Source: JACZQZ01 sp046756945
Lineage (GTDB): Bacteria; Pseudomonadota; Alphaproteobacteria; Rhodospirillales; 2-02-FULL-58-16
DNA: 15,509 nucleotides
NCBI GenBank assembly: GCA_046756945.1
Contig: JBHHXI010000073.1
Coordinates: 1-15,509, forward strand
Reading direction: 5' to 3'
Shown one piece after another: positions 6,649 through 14,305 of the stretch. Every line of letters starts with the position of its first letter. The stretch's first letter is position 1. The translations under genes were made by a program, and so were the position numbers. Below the pieces are notes generated by a model. That model did no database searches, was not told the origin of the DNA, and was given only the letters and a program-made list of their open reading frames with translations.

Positions 6649-9129
6649 ATGGCTACCAAAAGAATGCTCATCGACGCCGCGCACCCGGAGGAGACCCGGG
6701 TCGTGGTCCTAGACGGAAACCAATTGGAAGATTTTGACGTCGAGGTCGAATCCCGAAGGCAACTCAAAGGCAACATATACCTGGCCAAGGTCATCAGGGT
6801 CGAACCGTCCCTGCAGGCGGCGTTCGTGGACTTCGGCGGCAATCGCCACGGTTTCCTTTCCTTCAACGAAATCCATCCCGATTACTACCGCATCCCGGTC
6901 ACCGACCGCGAAGCACTGCTGGCCGAACAGGAAGCGGCGGAGAAGGCCGACGAGGCCGCGAAATCGGCCGACGAGAACGACGAAGCGCCCCCCGGCGTGG
7001 AAACCGTGGGCGGTGACGACAGCGAGGAGGTGGAGGTCCGCAGGCCGGTGCTCTCGCACCGGGACTACAAAATCCAGGAGGTCATCAAACGCCGCCAGAT
7101 CCTTCTTGTACAGGTCGTCAAGGAGGAACGGGGGAACAAGGGCGCGGCGCTCACCACCTATGTTTCCCTGGCCGGGCGCTATTGCGTGTTGATGCCCAAC
7201 ACGGCGCGCGGCGGGGGCATCTCGCGCAAGATCCCCACCGGCGCCGACCGCAAGCGTCTGAGAACCCTCCTCGGCGACCTGGGCATCCCCAGGGGGATGG
7301 CGGTCATCGTGCGCACCGCCGGCGCCAAGCGAACCAAGGCCGAGATCAAGCGCGATTACGAATACCTGATGCGGCTCTGGGACAGCGTGCGTGAGATGAC
7401 CCTGAAGTCGACGGCGCCGACCCTGGTGCACGAAGAAGCCAACCTGATCAAACGGTCCATCCGCGACCTGTACAGCAGCGACATCGAGGAGATCATCGTC
7501 GAAGGCGGGGAGGGGTACCGTACCGCCAAGGACTTCATAAAGCTCCTCATCCCAAGCCATGCCAAGCGGGTGAAACATTACCAAAACGATGGGGTGTCGC
7601 TCATTCAGCACTTCCAGGTGGAGAGCCAGTTGGACGCCATGCACAATCCCCAGGTGCACCTGGCCTCCGGCGGCTACATCGTCATCGACCCGACCGAGGC
7701 CCTGGTCGCCATCGACGTCAACTCCGGGCGTGCCACCCGCGCGCGCAACATCGAGGAGACGGCGTTGAAAACCAACCTGGAGGCGGCCGCGGAGATTCCC
7801 CGCCAGGTGCGCCTGCGCGACCTTTCCGGGCTGATCGTCATCGATTTCATCGACATGGAGGTGGCGCGCAACAACGCCCAGGTCGAACGGCGGCTCAAGG
7901 AAAGCATGCGCAACGACCGCGCCCGTATCCAGTTGGGGCGGATCAGCCCCTTCGGGCTGCTCGAGCTGTCGCGCCAGCGGCTGCGCCCCAGTCTCCTGGA
8001 AACCAGCTCCCAGCCCTGCCCCTACTGCGCCGGCACCGGGGTCCAGCGCTCCACGGAATCAACGGCGCTGTATGTCCTGCGCGCCCTCGAGGAGGAAGCA
8101 AACCGCGGCCGCTCCGGCCAGATCACCCTCCATGTGCCGACGTCGGTCGCCATTTATGTCCTCAATCAAAAGCGCGTGGCCGTGGCCGACATCGAACGGC
8201 GCGGCAATTTCTCCATCCTCGTCTCCGCCGACGATTCCCTGGTGCCGCCGGATTACCGGATCGAACAGATGACGGCGCGGCGGGGCCGGGCGGACGCCGG
8301 AAAGGCGGCGCCCACGGCGGCCCGCGCCGCGGCCGAACCGCAGGCCGCGGGCGAGGAAGGAGAGGGCAAACGCCGCCGCCGCCGCCGGCCGCGCCGGCGC
8401 AAGCGGGGCGAGGAGGAGCGGGAATTGGCGCCCGAGGCCGTGGCGGCCGAGGCCGTGGCGTCCGACGAGCCGGCCGAGCCCTCCGCCGAGGCGCAAGAGG
8501 CCGGCGGCCCACCGGACGAGGGGCACGCCGAGGCGCCACCGGAGAAACGGCGCCGCCGGGGCCGGCGTGGCGGCCGGCGGCGGTCGCGCGCCGCCGCCGC
8601 CCAGCCGGTGGCGGCCGAAGAGCGGGCCGCGGACGCCGATGCGGCCGTTCCCGGCAAAAACGTCATCCCGGAAACGCCGCCCGCCCCGGCCGGGTCCGCG
8701 GCGACGCCGGTGGACGGCGAGGACGCCGCGTCCGGCGACGGCAAAGAGAAGCCGCCGGCCAGGAAGACCCCCGGGCGGCAACGCGCCGACAAGGGAACCA
8801 CGGCAGGGCGGCGCGGCGCCAAGGGTACCCGCGGGCGCGCCCGCACGAAGACGTCCGCCGCCGGCAAGGGCAAGGCCGAACCCGCGGACACCGCCGCCGG
8901 GCCACCGTCCGACGACACCGCGGGGGATAAGCCTGTGTCCAGACGCCGGCGCACCCCCAAGGCCGCGGAAAGCGCCGCCACGGAAGCGCCGGCGATGGCG
9001 GCAGTGATCGCCGGAGAAGCCGCGTCCGAGCCCACCCGCAAGACCACGGCGATCAATATCGACTCCGACGAGGGGTTGGAAGCGGCCCGTCGCCCGCGCA
9101 GCGGCTGGTGGCAGCGTCCGGCGAAGTAA
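6649..9129 (+). CDS. rne: Ribonuclease E
   Basis: An endoribonuclease that starts mRNA decay, processes rRNA and tRNA precursors, and scaffolds the degradosome. The product is 826 aa from the ATG at 6649, chosen because MATKRMLIDA matches the usual N-terminus of alphaproteobacterial RNase E and a GGAG lies 11 nt upstream. The S1 domain (about 35-180) is split by an acidic insert (about 93-135), as is common in alphaproteobacteria. The DNase I-like catalytic domain contains metal-binding Asp356 (AIDVNSG) and Asp399 (VIDFIDM). Their spacing of 43 equals that of E. coli D303/D346. The Zn-link Cys457/Cys460 (CPYCAGTG) is also at the E. coli spacing. Residues 545-810 are a low-complexity tail of Arg-rich tracts alternating with acidic Ala/Glu/Pro stretches, expected to be disordered and RNA-binding. 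The extreme C-terminus, GWWQR (819-823), resembles the Caulobacter PNPase-binding motif. The gene converges on the aminotransferase gene with an 18-bp gap. Confidence 0.96.
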   Translation: MATKRMLIDAAHPEETRVVVLDGNQLEDFDVEVESRRQLKGNIYLAKVIRVEPSLQAAFVDFGGNRHGFLSFNEIHPDYYRIPVTDREALLAEQEAAEKADEAAKSADENDEAPPGVETVGGDDSEEVEVRRPVLSHRDYKIQEVIKRRQILLVQVVKEERGNKGAALTTYVSLAGRYCVLMPNTARGGGISRKIPTGADRKRLRTLLGDLGIPRGMAVIVRTAGAKRTKAEIKRDYEYLMRLWDSVREMTLKSTAPTLVHEEANLIKRSIRDLYSSDIEEIIVEGGEGYRTAKDFIKLLIPSHAKRVKHYQNDGVSLIQHFQVESQLDAMHNPQVHLASGGYIVIDPTEALVAIDVNSGRATRARNIEETALKTNLEAAAEIPRQVRLRDLSGLIVIDFIDMEVARNNAQVERRLKESMRNDRARIQLGRISPFGLLELSRQRLRPSLLETSSQPCPYCAGTGVQRSTESTALYVLRALEEEANRGRSGQITLHVPTSVAIYVLNQKRVAVADIERRGNFSILVSADDSLVPPDYRIEQMTARRGRADAGKAAPTAARAAAEPQAAGEEGEGKRRRRRRPRRRKRGEEERELAPEAVAAEAVASDEPAEPSAEAQEAGGPPDEGHAEAPPEKRRRRGRRGGRRRSRAAAAQPVAAEERAADADAAVPGKNVIPETPPAPAGSAATPVDGEDAASGDGKEKPPARKTPGRQRADKGTTAGRRGAKGTRGRARTKTSAAGKGKAEPADTAAGPPSDDTAGDKPVSRRRRTPKAAESAATEAPAMAAVIAGEAASEPTRKTTAINIDSDEGLEAARRPRSGWWQRPAK

Positions 9130-9147
9130 TACCAGGCAGGTCGCGGG

Positions 9148-10296
9148 TCAGCGCCGCCATTGCTTGAGACGGCGGGCGGCCCGGGCCATGTCCTCGGTGG
9201 CGCCGGAAAACGAAAAGCGGACGAAGTGATTGCCGCGCCCGGGATCGAAGTCGGTTCCCGGCGTCGTCGCCACCCCGGTCTCGGCGAGCATGCGCTGACA
9301 GAAGTCCTGGCTGTCGTTGGTCATGTGGGCAACGTCGGCATAGAGGTAAAAGGCGCCTTCGGCGGAGGCCAGCTTGTCGAATCCGCCCTTCGGCAGTTCC
9401 TCCAGCAACAGCGCCCGGTTGCGCGCGTACCGTGCGACGTTGGCGTCGAGCTCGGCCAGGCAGTCGAATACGGTGATGGCCGCGTGCTGGGACAGGGCGG
9501 GCGGCGAAATGTACAGGTTCTGGGCCAGGCACTCCACCGGGCGAAACAGGTTTTCCGGAACGACGCACCAGCCGAGCCGCCAGCCGGTCATCGAATAGTA
9601 CTTGGAAAAGCTGTTGACCACGATGGCGTCGTCGGTGAAGGCGAGGGCCGTCTCGGCACGCGCCCCATAGGTGATCCCGTGGTAGATCTCGTCGGAAATC
9701 AGGCGGATGCCGCCGGCGGCGCAGTACTGGACGAGGGCCTCGAGCCGATCGCGGTGGACCATGGTCCCGGTGGGGTTGGACGGGCTGGCGATGATCAGCC
9801 CGTCAAGCCGTCCCTCGACCCGGTCCAGCACCTCGGGTGTCGGCTGGAAGTTGGTATCCGGCCCCACGGCGACGTTGACCGGCTCCACGTCCAGGGCCTT
9901 CAGGATGTTGCGGTAGGCGGGATAGCCGGGACTGGCCAGGGCCACCCGGTCGCCGGCCTCGAAGGCGCACAGGAACGCCACCACGAAGGCGCCCGATGAG
10001 CCCGTGGTGACCGCCACCCGCGCGGCATCCACGTCGACGCCGTAACAGTCGCGGTAGTGCCCGGCAAGGCGCCGCCTGAGCGCCGGCAGTCCCAGGGCCT
10101 CGGTGTAGCCCAGGGTGTCCGTCCGCAGGGCCGCCTTGGCCGCGTCGAGGACGGGGCCGGGCGCGCCGGTGCCCGGCTGGCCGACTTCCAGGTGCAAGAC
10201 ATCTTCGCCCCCGGCCGCCCTCTCGTTGGCGGCGCGCAACATGTCCATGGCGATGAAAGGCGGGATGGACGCGCGCCGGGCGATCTTGAGAGCCAT
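9148..10296 (-). CDS. PLP-dependent class I/II aminotransferase
   Basis: A fold-type I pyridoxal-phosphate aminotransferase of 382 aa, the usual length. Lys232 in NSFSKYYSMTGWRLGW forms the Schiff base. Asn174 in SPSNPTG and Asp202 in SDEIYHG contact the cofactor, and Arg360 in FVRFSF is the expected substrate carboxylate clamp. The PGxGAPxPV start and the GYTEALGLPALR segment are typical of the aspartate/aromatic/alanine aminotransferase group. The amino acid substrate cannot be assigned from sequence, so no symbol is given. It lies 42 bp downstream of the GGT-like gene on the same strand and is probably cotranscribed. The ribosome binding site is poor. Confidence 0.92.
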   Translation of the reverse strand: MALKIARRASIPPFIAMDMLRAANERAAGGEDVLHLEVGQPGTGAPGPVLDAAKAALRTDTLGYTEALGLPALRRRLAGHYRDCYGVDVDAARVAVTTGSSGAFVVAFLCAFEAGDRVALASPGYPAYRNILKALDVEPVNVAVGPDTNFQPTPEVLDRVEGRLDGLIIASPSNPTGTMVHRDRLEALVQYCAAGGIRLISDEIYHGITYGARAETALAFTDDAIVVNSFSKYYSMTGWRLGWCVVPENLFRPVECLAQNLYISPPALSQHAAITVFDCLAELDANVARYARNRALLLEELPKGGFDKLASAEGAFYLYADVAHMTNDSQDFCQRMLAETGVATTPGTDFDPGRGNHFVRFSFSGATEDMARAARRLKQWRR

Positions 10297-10338
10297 GATC
10301 AGGGGTGTAGCCTATACCGGGATCATTGAACGCTGGTA

Positions 10339-12030
10339 TTACTTTTCGACGGCCCTGGCCAAACCGAAGCCGCGCGGATCGGCGCGCACGGCGCAGCTTT
10401 GCGGCTTCTGCGGCAATCCATTCAAACAAAATGCCACGTTGACCAGCCCCAGGGCCATGGTGGGGGCAACGCGATGACCGCGCTCGGTCAGGGATTCGAG
10501 CACGGTTTCGCTGATCCCCTGCTCGTAATAGGTCACATCGGGGACGCCGCCGTGATGCAGGCGCTTGGCGGCGATGGCGTCGTCCAACCGGGCCCCGAAC
10601 AGGATCGGGGCGATCACGTTCAACATGGCGGTGGGGGCCGCCACCCCGCCCGACGCCGCCGCCGCGGCATAGAACTGGTTGTCCTTATGGCTCATCACGA
10701 CCATGGGACCCAGGGATACCGGACCGCGTCCGCCCCGCCCCGGCCGCGCCGCCACGACGATCCCCGTGCCCTTGGCGACCCGGCCGGTGCCGAACAGATT
10801 GTTCAGGGTCAGGGCGCAGGCCACCGCCGAGCCGGCGCCGTCCACCACCACGAAGCTGGTGGCGGCCGGGTTCTCGGGGCGCGCAACCGGCGCCGGGTCC
10901 AGTTCCGCCGCCGGCACGTGGCGGTCGCGCCGGTAACTGGCCATCAGCGACGTGATGCGCGCCTCGGCAACAAGCTGTTCGGGCACGACGGTGCTCGTCC
11001 CGTCGCCGCGCATCCACCGTGCGCGGTCGGCGAAGGCGCGCAGCGCCGTCTCGACGACCAGATGGGGCCGTTCCCCGTCCTCCACGTCCTCGTAGCGGTC
11101 GTCGTGGACCAACATGGCCCACATCTCGGCCGCCACCGCCCCCGCTGCCGCCGGCGGCGGCGCCAGGTGCATGGTCCCGTCGCCGAACGGGACCTTGATC
11201 GTATCACGCCACACCGGCGCGTAATCGCGCAGGTCCTCCACGCCGAGCGATCCGCCGGCCCGCTCCACCGCCGCCACCAGCCGGCGCGCCGTCGGCCCGT
11301 GGTAGAAGCTGCCCGGGCCCTGGCTGCGCAACACCGACAGCGTCGCCGCGAGGTCGGGCTGGACCAAGGTGTCCCCTTCGCGGACCAACCCCCGGCCGTC
11401 CGCGCGGCCGAATGCGCGCCGGGTCTCGGGCTCCATGAGCAGGGCCTTTTCCACCTTCGCCAGATCGCGGGCGAAGGCGCGGGAGACCGGGACGCCGAAA
11501 CGGGCCATGTTCGCGGCCGGCGCCACCACCTGCGCCCAGCGCAGGCGCCCGTACTTGGAGTGCAGGGCGGAAAATCCGCGCACGTTGCCGGGAACGGCGC
11601 TGGGCCGGGTCGCCGTCGGCGGCACCGTTCCCGGAGCCCTGGCGAGGAATTGCAGGGCCTTGGTGGTTTCTGACTCTATGTCCTCGACCACGCAGACGCC
11701 GCCGCCGCCAAGGCTGGCCGAGGACGGCTTGGTGACCGCCAGGGCGAAATAGATGGCCGTCGCCGCATCCGCCGCGTTGCCGCCGGCGCGCAGAATTTCG
11801 TGTCCGACCAACGCGGCCCGCGGCTCATCCGCCGCCACACCGCCGAGGAACGTTCCCGCCACGCCGGTGGGCTCCGGCTCGCCGCGGCCAAGGGCCCCGT
11901 CGAGGACGTTGCCCGCCGCGGCGCAGCCGCCAAGCAGCAGTGCGCCGAGGACCGCCGCAATTTGACGCCGTCCACGGCCCTCACTAGATTGACCGGTACC
12001 AATAAGGTTGAGAATCTTGTTGAAACGCAT
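10339..12030 (-). CDS. Divergent gamma-glutamyltransferase-like lipoprotein
   Basis: A member of the GGT/Ntn-hydrolase family, 563 aa. The N-terminus has a hydrophobic segment and a lipobox ending at Cys36 (LLGGC), so it is predicted to be lipid-anchored in the periplasm. Family landmarks include GNAADAA (84-90), LGGGGVCVV (108-115), PGNVRGFSALHSKYGRL (147-163), TLNNLFGTG (408-416) and a Ser-Gly-Gly (460-462). Family residues needed for gamma-glutamyl transfer are altered. An ungapped alignment anchored on VVD and FGTG puts Ala390 at the nucleophile Thr (E. coli T391), with T391-S392-F393 in place of T-H-Y. The FRE arginine region reads FLA, and the NNxxDDF and SSMSPT motifs are replaced. GGTs need autocleavage at the nucleophile, so classical activity is doubtful. 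It could be a pseudoenzyme or use another substrate. The start ATG overlaps the M48 gene's start on the other strand; GGGA lies 5 nt upstream. The aminotransferase gene follows. Confidence 0.85.
   Translation of the reverse strand: MRFNKILNLIGTGQSSEGRGRRQIAAVLGALLLGGCAAAGNVLDGALGRGEPEPTGVAGTFLGGVAADEPRAALVGHEILRAGGNAADAATAIYFALAVTKPSSASLGGGGVCVVEDIESETTKALQFLARAPGTVPPTATRPSAVPGNVRGFSALHSKYGRLRWAQVVAPAANMARFGVPVSRAFARDLAKVEKALLMEPETRRAFGRADGRGLVREGDTLVQPDLAATLSVLRSQGPGSFYHGPTARRLVAAVERAGGSLGVEDLRDYAPVWRDTIKVPFGDGTMHLAPPPAAAGAVAAEMWAMLVHDDRYEDVEDGERPHLVVETALRAFADRARWMRGDGTSTVVPEQLVAEARITSLMASYRRDRHVPAAELDPAPVARPENPAATSFVVVDGAGSAVACALTLNNLFGTGRVAKGTGIVVAARPGRGGRGPVSLGPMVVMSHKDNQFYAAAAASGGVAAPTAMLNVIAPILFGARLDDAIAAKRLHHGGVPDVTYYEQGISETVLESLTERGHRVAPTMALGLVNVAFCLNGLPQKPQSCAVRADPRGFGLARAVEK
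11962..11990 (+). promoter_or_regulatory. Candidate promoter of the M48 protease gene
   Basis: TTGACG (11962-11967) and TAGATT (11985-11990) are 17 bp apart, a good sigma70-like match. Transcription would begin near 11997, giving a leader of about 20 nt to the TTG at 12017. The promoter lies wholly inside the 5' coding part of the GGT-like gene on the opposite strand. Confidence 0.6.
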
Positions 12031-13369
12031 TGCTTTCCCGGTCGCCGTTTCGGTGTTTGCCGCCGCGTGCCTGTGGGCTCCGGCAGAGGCCGGCGCGCAA
12101 AAGCTGTCGTTTATTCGGGACGCGGAAATCGAAAATACCATCCGCACGTACGCGGCGCCACTTTTCCAGGCCGCCGGCCTGGAGCCATCCGACGTGCGCA
12201 TCTATCTCGTCAACGACCGGTCCCTGAATGCCTTCGTGGCGGGCGGGCAGAAGTTGTTCATCAACACCGGCCTGATCATGCGCAGCAAGTACGCCGGCGA
12301 GGTGATCGGCGTCATCGCCCATGAAACGGGCCATATCGCCGGCGGCCACCTGTCGCGCGTTCACGCGGCCATGGCGAAAAGCAGCGCCCAGTCCATCCTG
12401 GCCCTGGTGCTTGGGGCCGCCGCCGCCATCACCACCGGCCGCGGCGACGTGGGCGGCGCCATCATCGCCGGCGGGCAAAGCATGGGTCTTCGCTCGTTGC
12501 TCCATTACAGCCGCACCCAGGAGTCGGCGGCGGACCAGGCGGCGCTCAGGTTCCTCGACGCCACCGGCCAGTCCGCGCGCGGGCTGCTGGATTTCATGGA
12601 AATACTCGGCGGCCAGGAACTGTTGAGCGCCGACCGCCAGGACCCCTACCTGCGCACCCACCCGCTGACCCGGGAGCGGATCGAGGCCGTGCGCGCCCAT
12701 CTGTCCCGATCGCCCTACAGGGATATACCGGAGCCCGCGCGGATCCGGGAATTGCACCGCCGGATGCTGGCCAAGCTTTACGCATTCCTGGAGCCCCTCC
12801 CGAGAACCCTGCGCCGCTACCCCGACTCCGATACCAGTCTCGACGCCCGCTACGCCAGGGCCATCGCGTACTACCGCAAACCGGACCTGGGGAAGGCCCT
12901 GCCCCTGGTCGACGGCCTCATCGCCGAGCGCCCCGAGGACCCGTACTTCCGCGAGTTGAAGGGGCAGATGCTGTTCGAGAACGCACGGGCGGCCGAGGCC
13001 CTGAAGCCTTACCAGACGGCCGTGCGGCTGTTGCCCGGCTCGACTCTTTTGCGCCGCGGACTGGCTCAGGTCCAGTTGGAACTCGGGGACCCGGCCCTGC
13101 TCGAGCCGGCAATCCGCAACCTGCGCGCCGCCCTGCAACACGACGCCGAGTCGCCGTTCACCTGGCGCCAGCTCGCCATCGCCTATGGACGCCACGGCGA
13201 TATGGGCATGAGCGCCGTGGCCCTGGCCGAGGAAGCCTTGCTCAAGGGCGACTCGCGCCAGGCCCGCTATCACGCCGGCAAGGCCGGGAAACTGTTGCCC
13301 CGCGGCTCGATCGGCTGGCTGCAGGCGCAGGACATCCTGCAGGCGGCGAAGAAGAAAAAGAACGAGTGA
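12017..13369 (+). CDS. M48 family metallopeptidase with TPR repeats (BepA-like)
   Basis: A zinc metalloprotease predicted to be exported. Family members such as E. coli BepA act in the periplasm on outer-membrane assembly intermediates. About 450 aa. The signal peptide (about 1-27) ends AEAGA. The peptidase domain contains HETGH (102-106), Glu169 in QESAAD as third zinc ligand, and HPLTRER (215-221), where BepA proteins carry the His that plugs the active site. The C-terminal half (about 275-440) contains helical TPR-type repeats. No ATG is available at the 5' end; TTG codons occur at 12008, 12017 and 12020. I choose 12017 because AAGG (12004-12007) is then 9 nt upstream, whereas it directly abuts 12008. 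Its 5' end overlaps the divergent GGT-like gene by 14 bp (23 bp if 12008 is used). The DsbA-like gene follows on the same strand after 160 bp. Confidence 0.9.
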   Translation: MLKRIAFPVAVSVFAAACLWAPAEAGAQKLSFIRDAEIENTIRTYAAPLFQAAGLEPSDVRIYLVNDRSLNAFVAGGQKLFINTGLIMRSKYAGEVIGVIAHETGHIAGGHLSRVHAAMAKSSAQSILALVLGAAAAITTGRGDVGGAIIAGGQSMGLRSLLHYSRTQESAADQAALRFLDATGQSARGLLDFMEILGGQELLSADRQDPYLRTHPLTRERIEAVRAHLSRSPYRDIPEPARIRELHRRMLAKLYAFLEPLPRTLRRYPDSDTSLDARYARAIAYYRKPDLGKALPLVDGLIAERPEDPYFRELKGQMLFENARAAEALKPYQTAVRLLPGSTLLRRGLAQVQLELGDPALLEPAIRNLRAALQHDAESPFTWRQLAIAYGRHGDMGMSAVALAEEALLKGDSRQARYHAGKAGKLLPRGSIGWLQAQDILQAAKKKKNE

Positions 13370-13385
13370 CGCCCGCGGAATGACC

Positions 13386-13407
13386 GGCCGGGGCGGGAGT
13401 TCCGGCC
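13386..13407. terminator. Possible hairpin after the M48 gene
   Basis: GGCCGG (13386-13391) and CCGGCC (13402-13407) form a perfect 6-bp stem with a 10-nt loop, 16 nt past the M48 stop. There is no T-run. In such GC-rich sequence a stem like this has little weight by itself. Confidence 0.2.
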
Positions 13408-13529
13408 GCCGGGCCGACGGCCGATACATTCTGCGTGATGCCCCCCGGGCGGCGGCGGACCCTTGCCCCGGGGCCGTGGTCCGGCGCATCATGTCCCTAC
13501 CCCGTGCTCCGCGAAAGGAAAGGTTGCAC

Positions 13530-14279
13530 ATGAGACTTGCCCGTATGCTGGGCGCCGTTCTCGCCGTCCTGGTCCTTGGCGCGCCCCCGGCCGCCGCCGC
13601 CGAAGATGCCCTGAACCCCGCACAGAAACGCGCCGTCGAGGACGTGGTGCGCGAATACCTGCGCAGCAACCCGGAGGTCCTGCTCGAGGCCATCGGGGCG
13701 ATACGGGCGAAGCGCGACGCCGAGCAGCAGGCAAAGGTCCGCGACAACCTCGTCTCGCTGCGCGGCGAGCTGGAAAACGATCCGGCCTCGCCGGTCGGCG
13801 GCAATCCCCGGGGCAACGTGACCATCGTCGAGTTCTTCGATTACCAGTGCCCCTACTGCAAGCGGGTTTTCCCCTCGGTGCAGAATCTTCTGAAAACGGA
13901 TGGCAACATCCGGTACGTGTTCAAGGAATTCCCCATCCTCGGCCCGCAGTCGGTGGTCGCGGCGCGCGCCGCCCTGGCCGCCTGGAAGCTGGACAGGGAC
14001 ACGTACGTGCCCTTCCATACCGCCCTTTTGCGATCCAAGGGCCGCCTCAGCGAACGAAAGATCATGGAGGTCGCTGCACAAAGCGGCCTCGACGTGAAGC
14101 GGCTGCGCGCCGCCATGGCCGATCCCGGGATCGACAAGGTCCTGGCAAGGAACGCCGAGATGGCCAGGGCCCTGGACATCAACGGCACACCGGGTTTTGT
14201 CATCGGCGAGACGGTGGTCCCCGGCGCCGTCGACCTGGAAACGCTGACGGCCCTGGTTTCGAAGGCACGCGGGGGGTAA
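13530..14279 (+). CDS. DsbA/Com1-type periplasmic thiol-disulfide oxidoreductase
   Basis: A thioredoxin-fold protein that catalyses disulfide bond formation or isomerisation in exported proteins. 249 aa from the ATG at 13530, chosen because a strong SD (AAAGGAAAGG, 13514-13523) precedes it and a signal peptide (about 1-24, ending AAAA) follows at once. Earlier in-frame starts at 13380 and 13491 lack this. An N-terminal helical segment (about 28-85), typical of Com1/ScsC-like proteins and sometimes used for oligomerisation, precedes the DsbA domain. The active site is CPYC (107-110) in EFFDYQCPYCKR, and the cis-Pro loop is GTPGF with Pro221. It is downstream of the M48 gene and convergent with eipB, whose product has two cysteines and is a plausible substrate (inference). 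Confidence 0.92.
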   Translation: MRLARMLGAVLAVLVLGAPPAAAAEDALNPAQKRAVEDVVREYLRSNPEVLLEAIGAIRAKRDAEQQAKVRDNLVSLRGELENDPASPVGGNPRGNVTIVEFFDYQCPYCKRVFPSVQNLLKTDGNIRYVFKEFPILGPQSVVAARAALAAWKLDRDTYVPFHTALLRSKGRLSERKIMEVAAQSGLDVKRLRAAMADPGIDKVLARNAEMARALDINGTPGFVIGETVVPGAVDLETLTALVSKARGG

Positions 14280-14305
14280 CACCGCACCCGCGGTTGGACC
14301 GGTGT
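14279..14305. terminator. Possible shared terminator hairpin between dsbA-like gene and eipB
   Basis: ACACCG (14279-14284) pairs with CGGTGT (14300-14305) across a 15-nt loop. It fills the 25-bp gap between two convergent genes and touches both stop codons. No U-tract is present, so termination is only suggested by position. Confidence 0.3.

Noticed and set aside
6709..7659. Minus-strand open frame over the 5' half of rne
   Set aside because: It is antisense to the conserved S1 and catalytic domains of RNase E.
10399..11673. Plus-strand open frame over the GGT-like gene
   Set aside because: It is a shadow of the minus-strand GGT family gene; the translation is Arg/His/Gly-rich with no domain.
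12031..12201. 57-codon N-terminal extension of the GGT-like protein
   Set aside because: It would lie antisense in the M48 signal peptide and protease region and would bury the lipoprotein signal; the ATG at 12030 has a GGGA upstream and puts the lipobox at residue 36.
13380..13529. 50-codon upstream extension of the DsbA-like protein
   Set aside because: The ATG at 13530 has a strong SD and is followed at once by a signal peptide; the extension would bury that signal.
11984..13825. Long minus-strand open frame over the M48 gene
   Set aside because: It is antisense to a well-supported metalloprotease with signal peptide, HETGH and TPR repeats; its translation is low-complexity.
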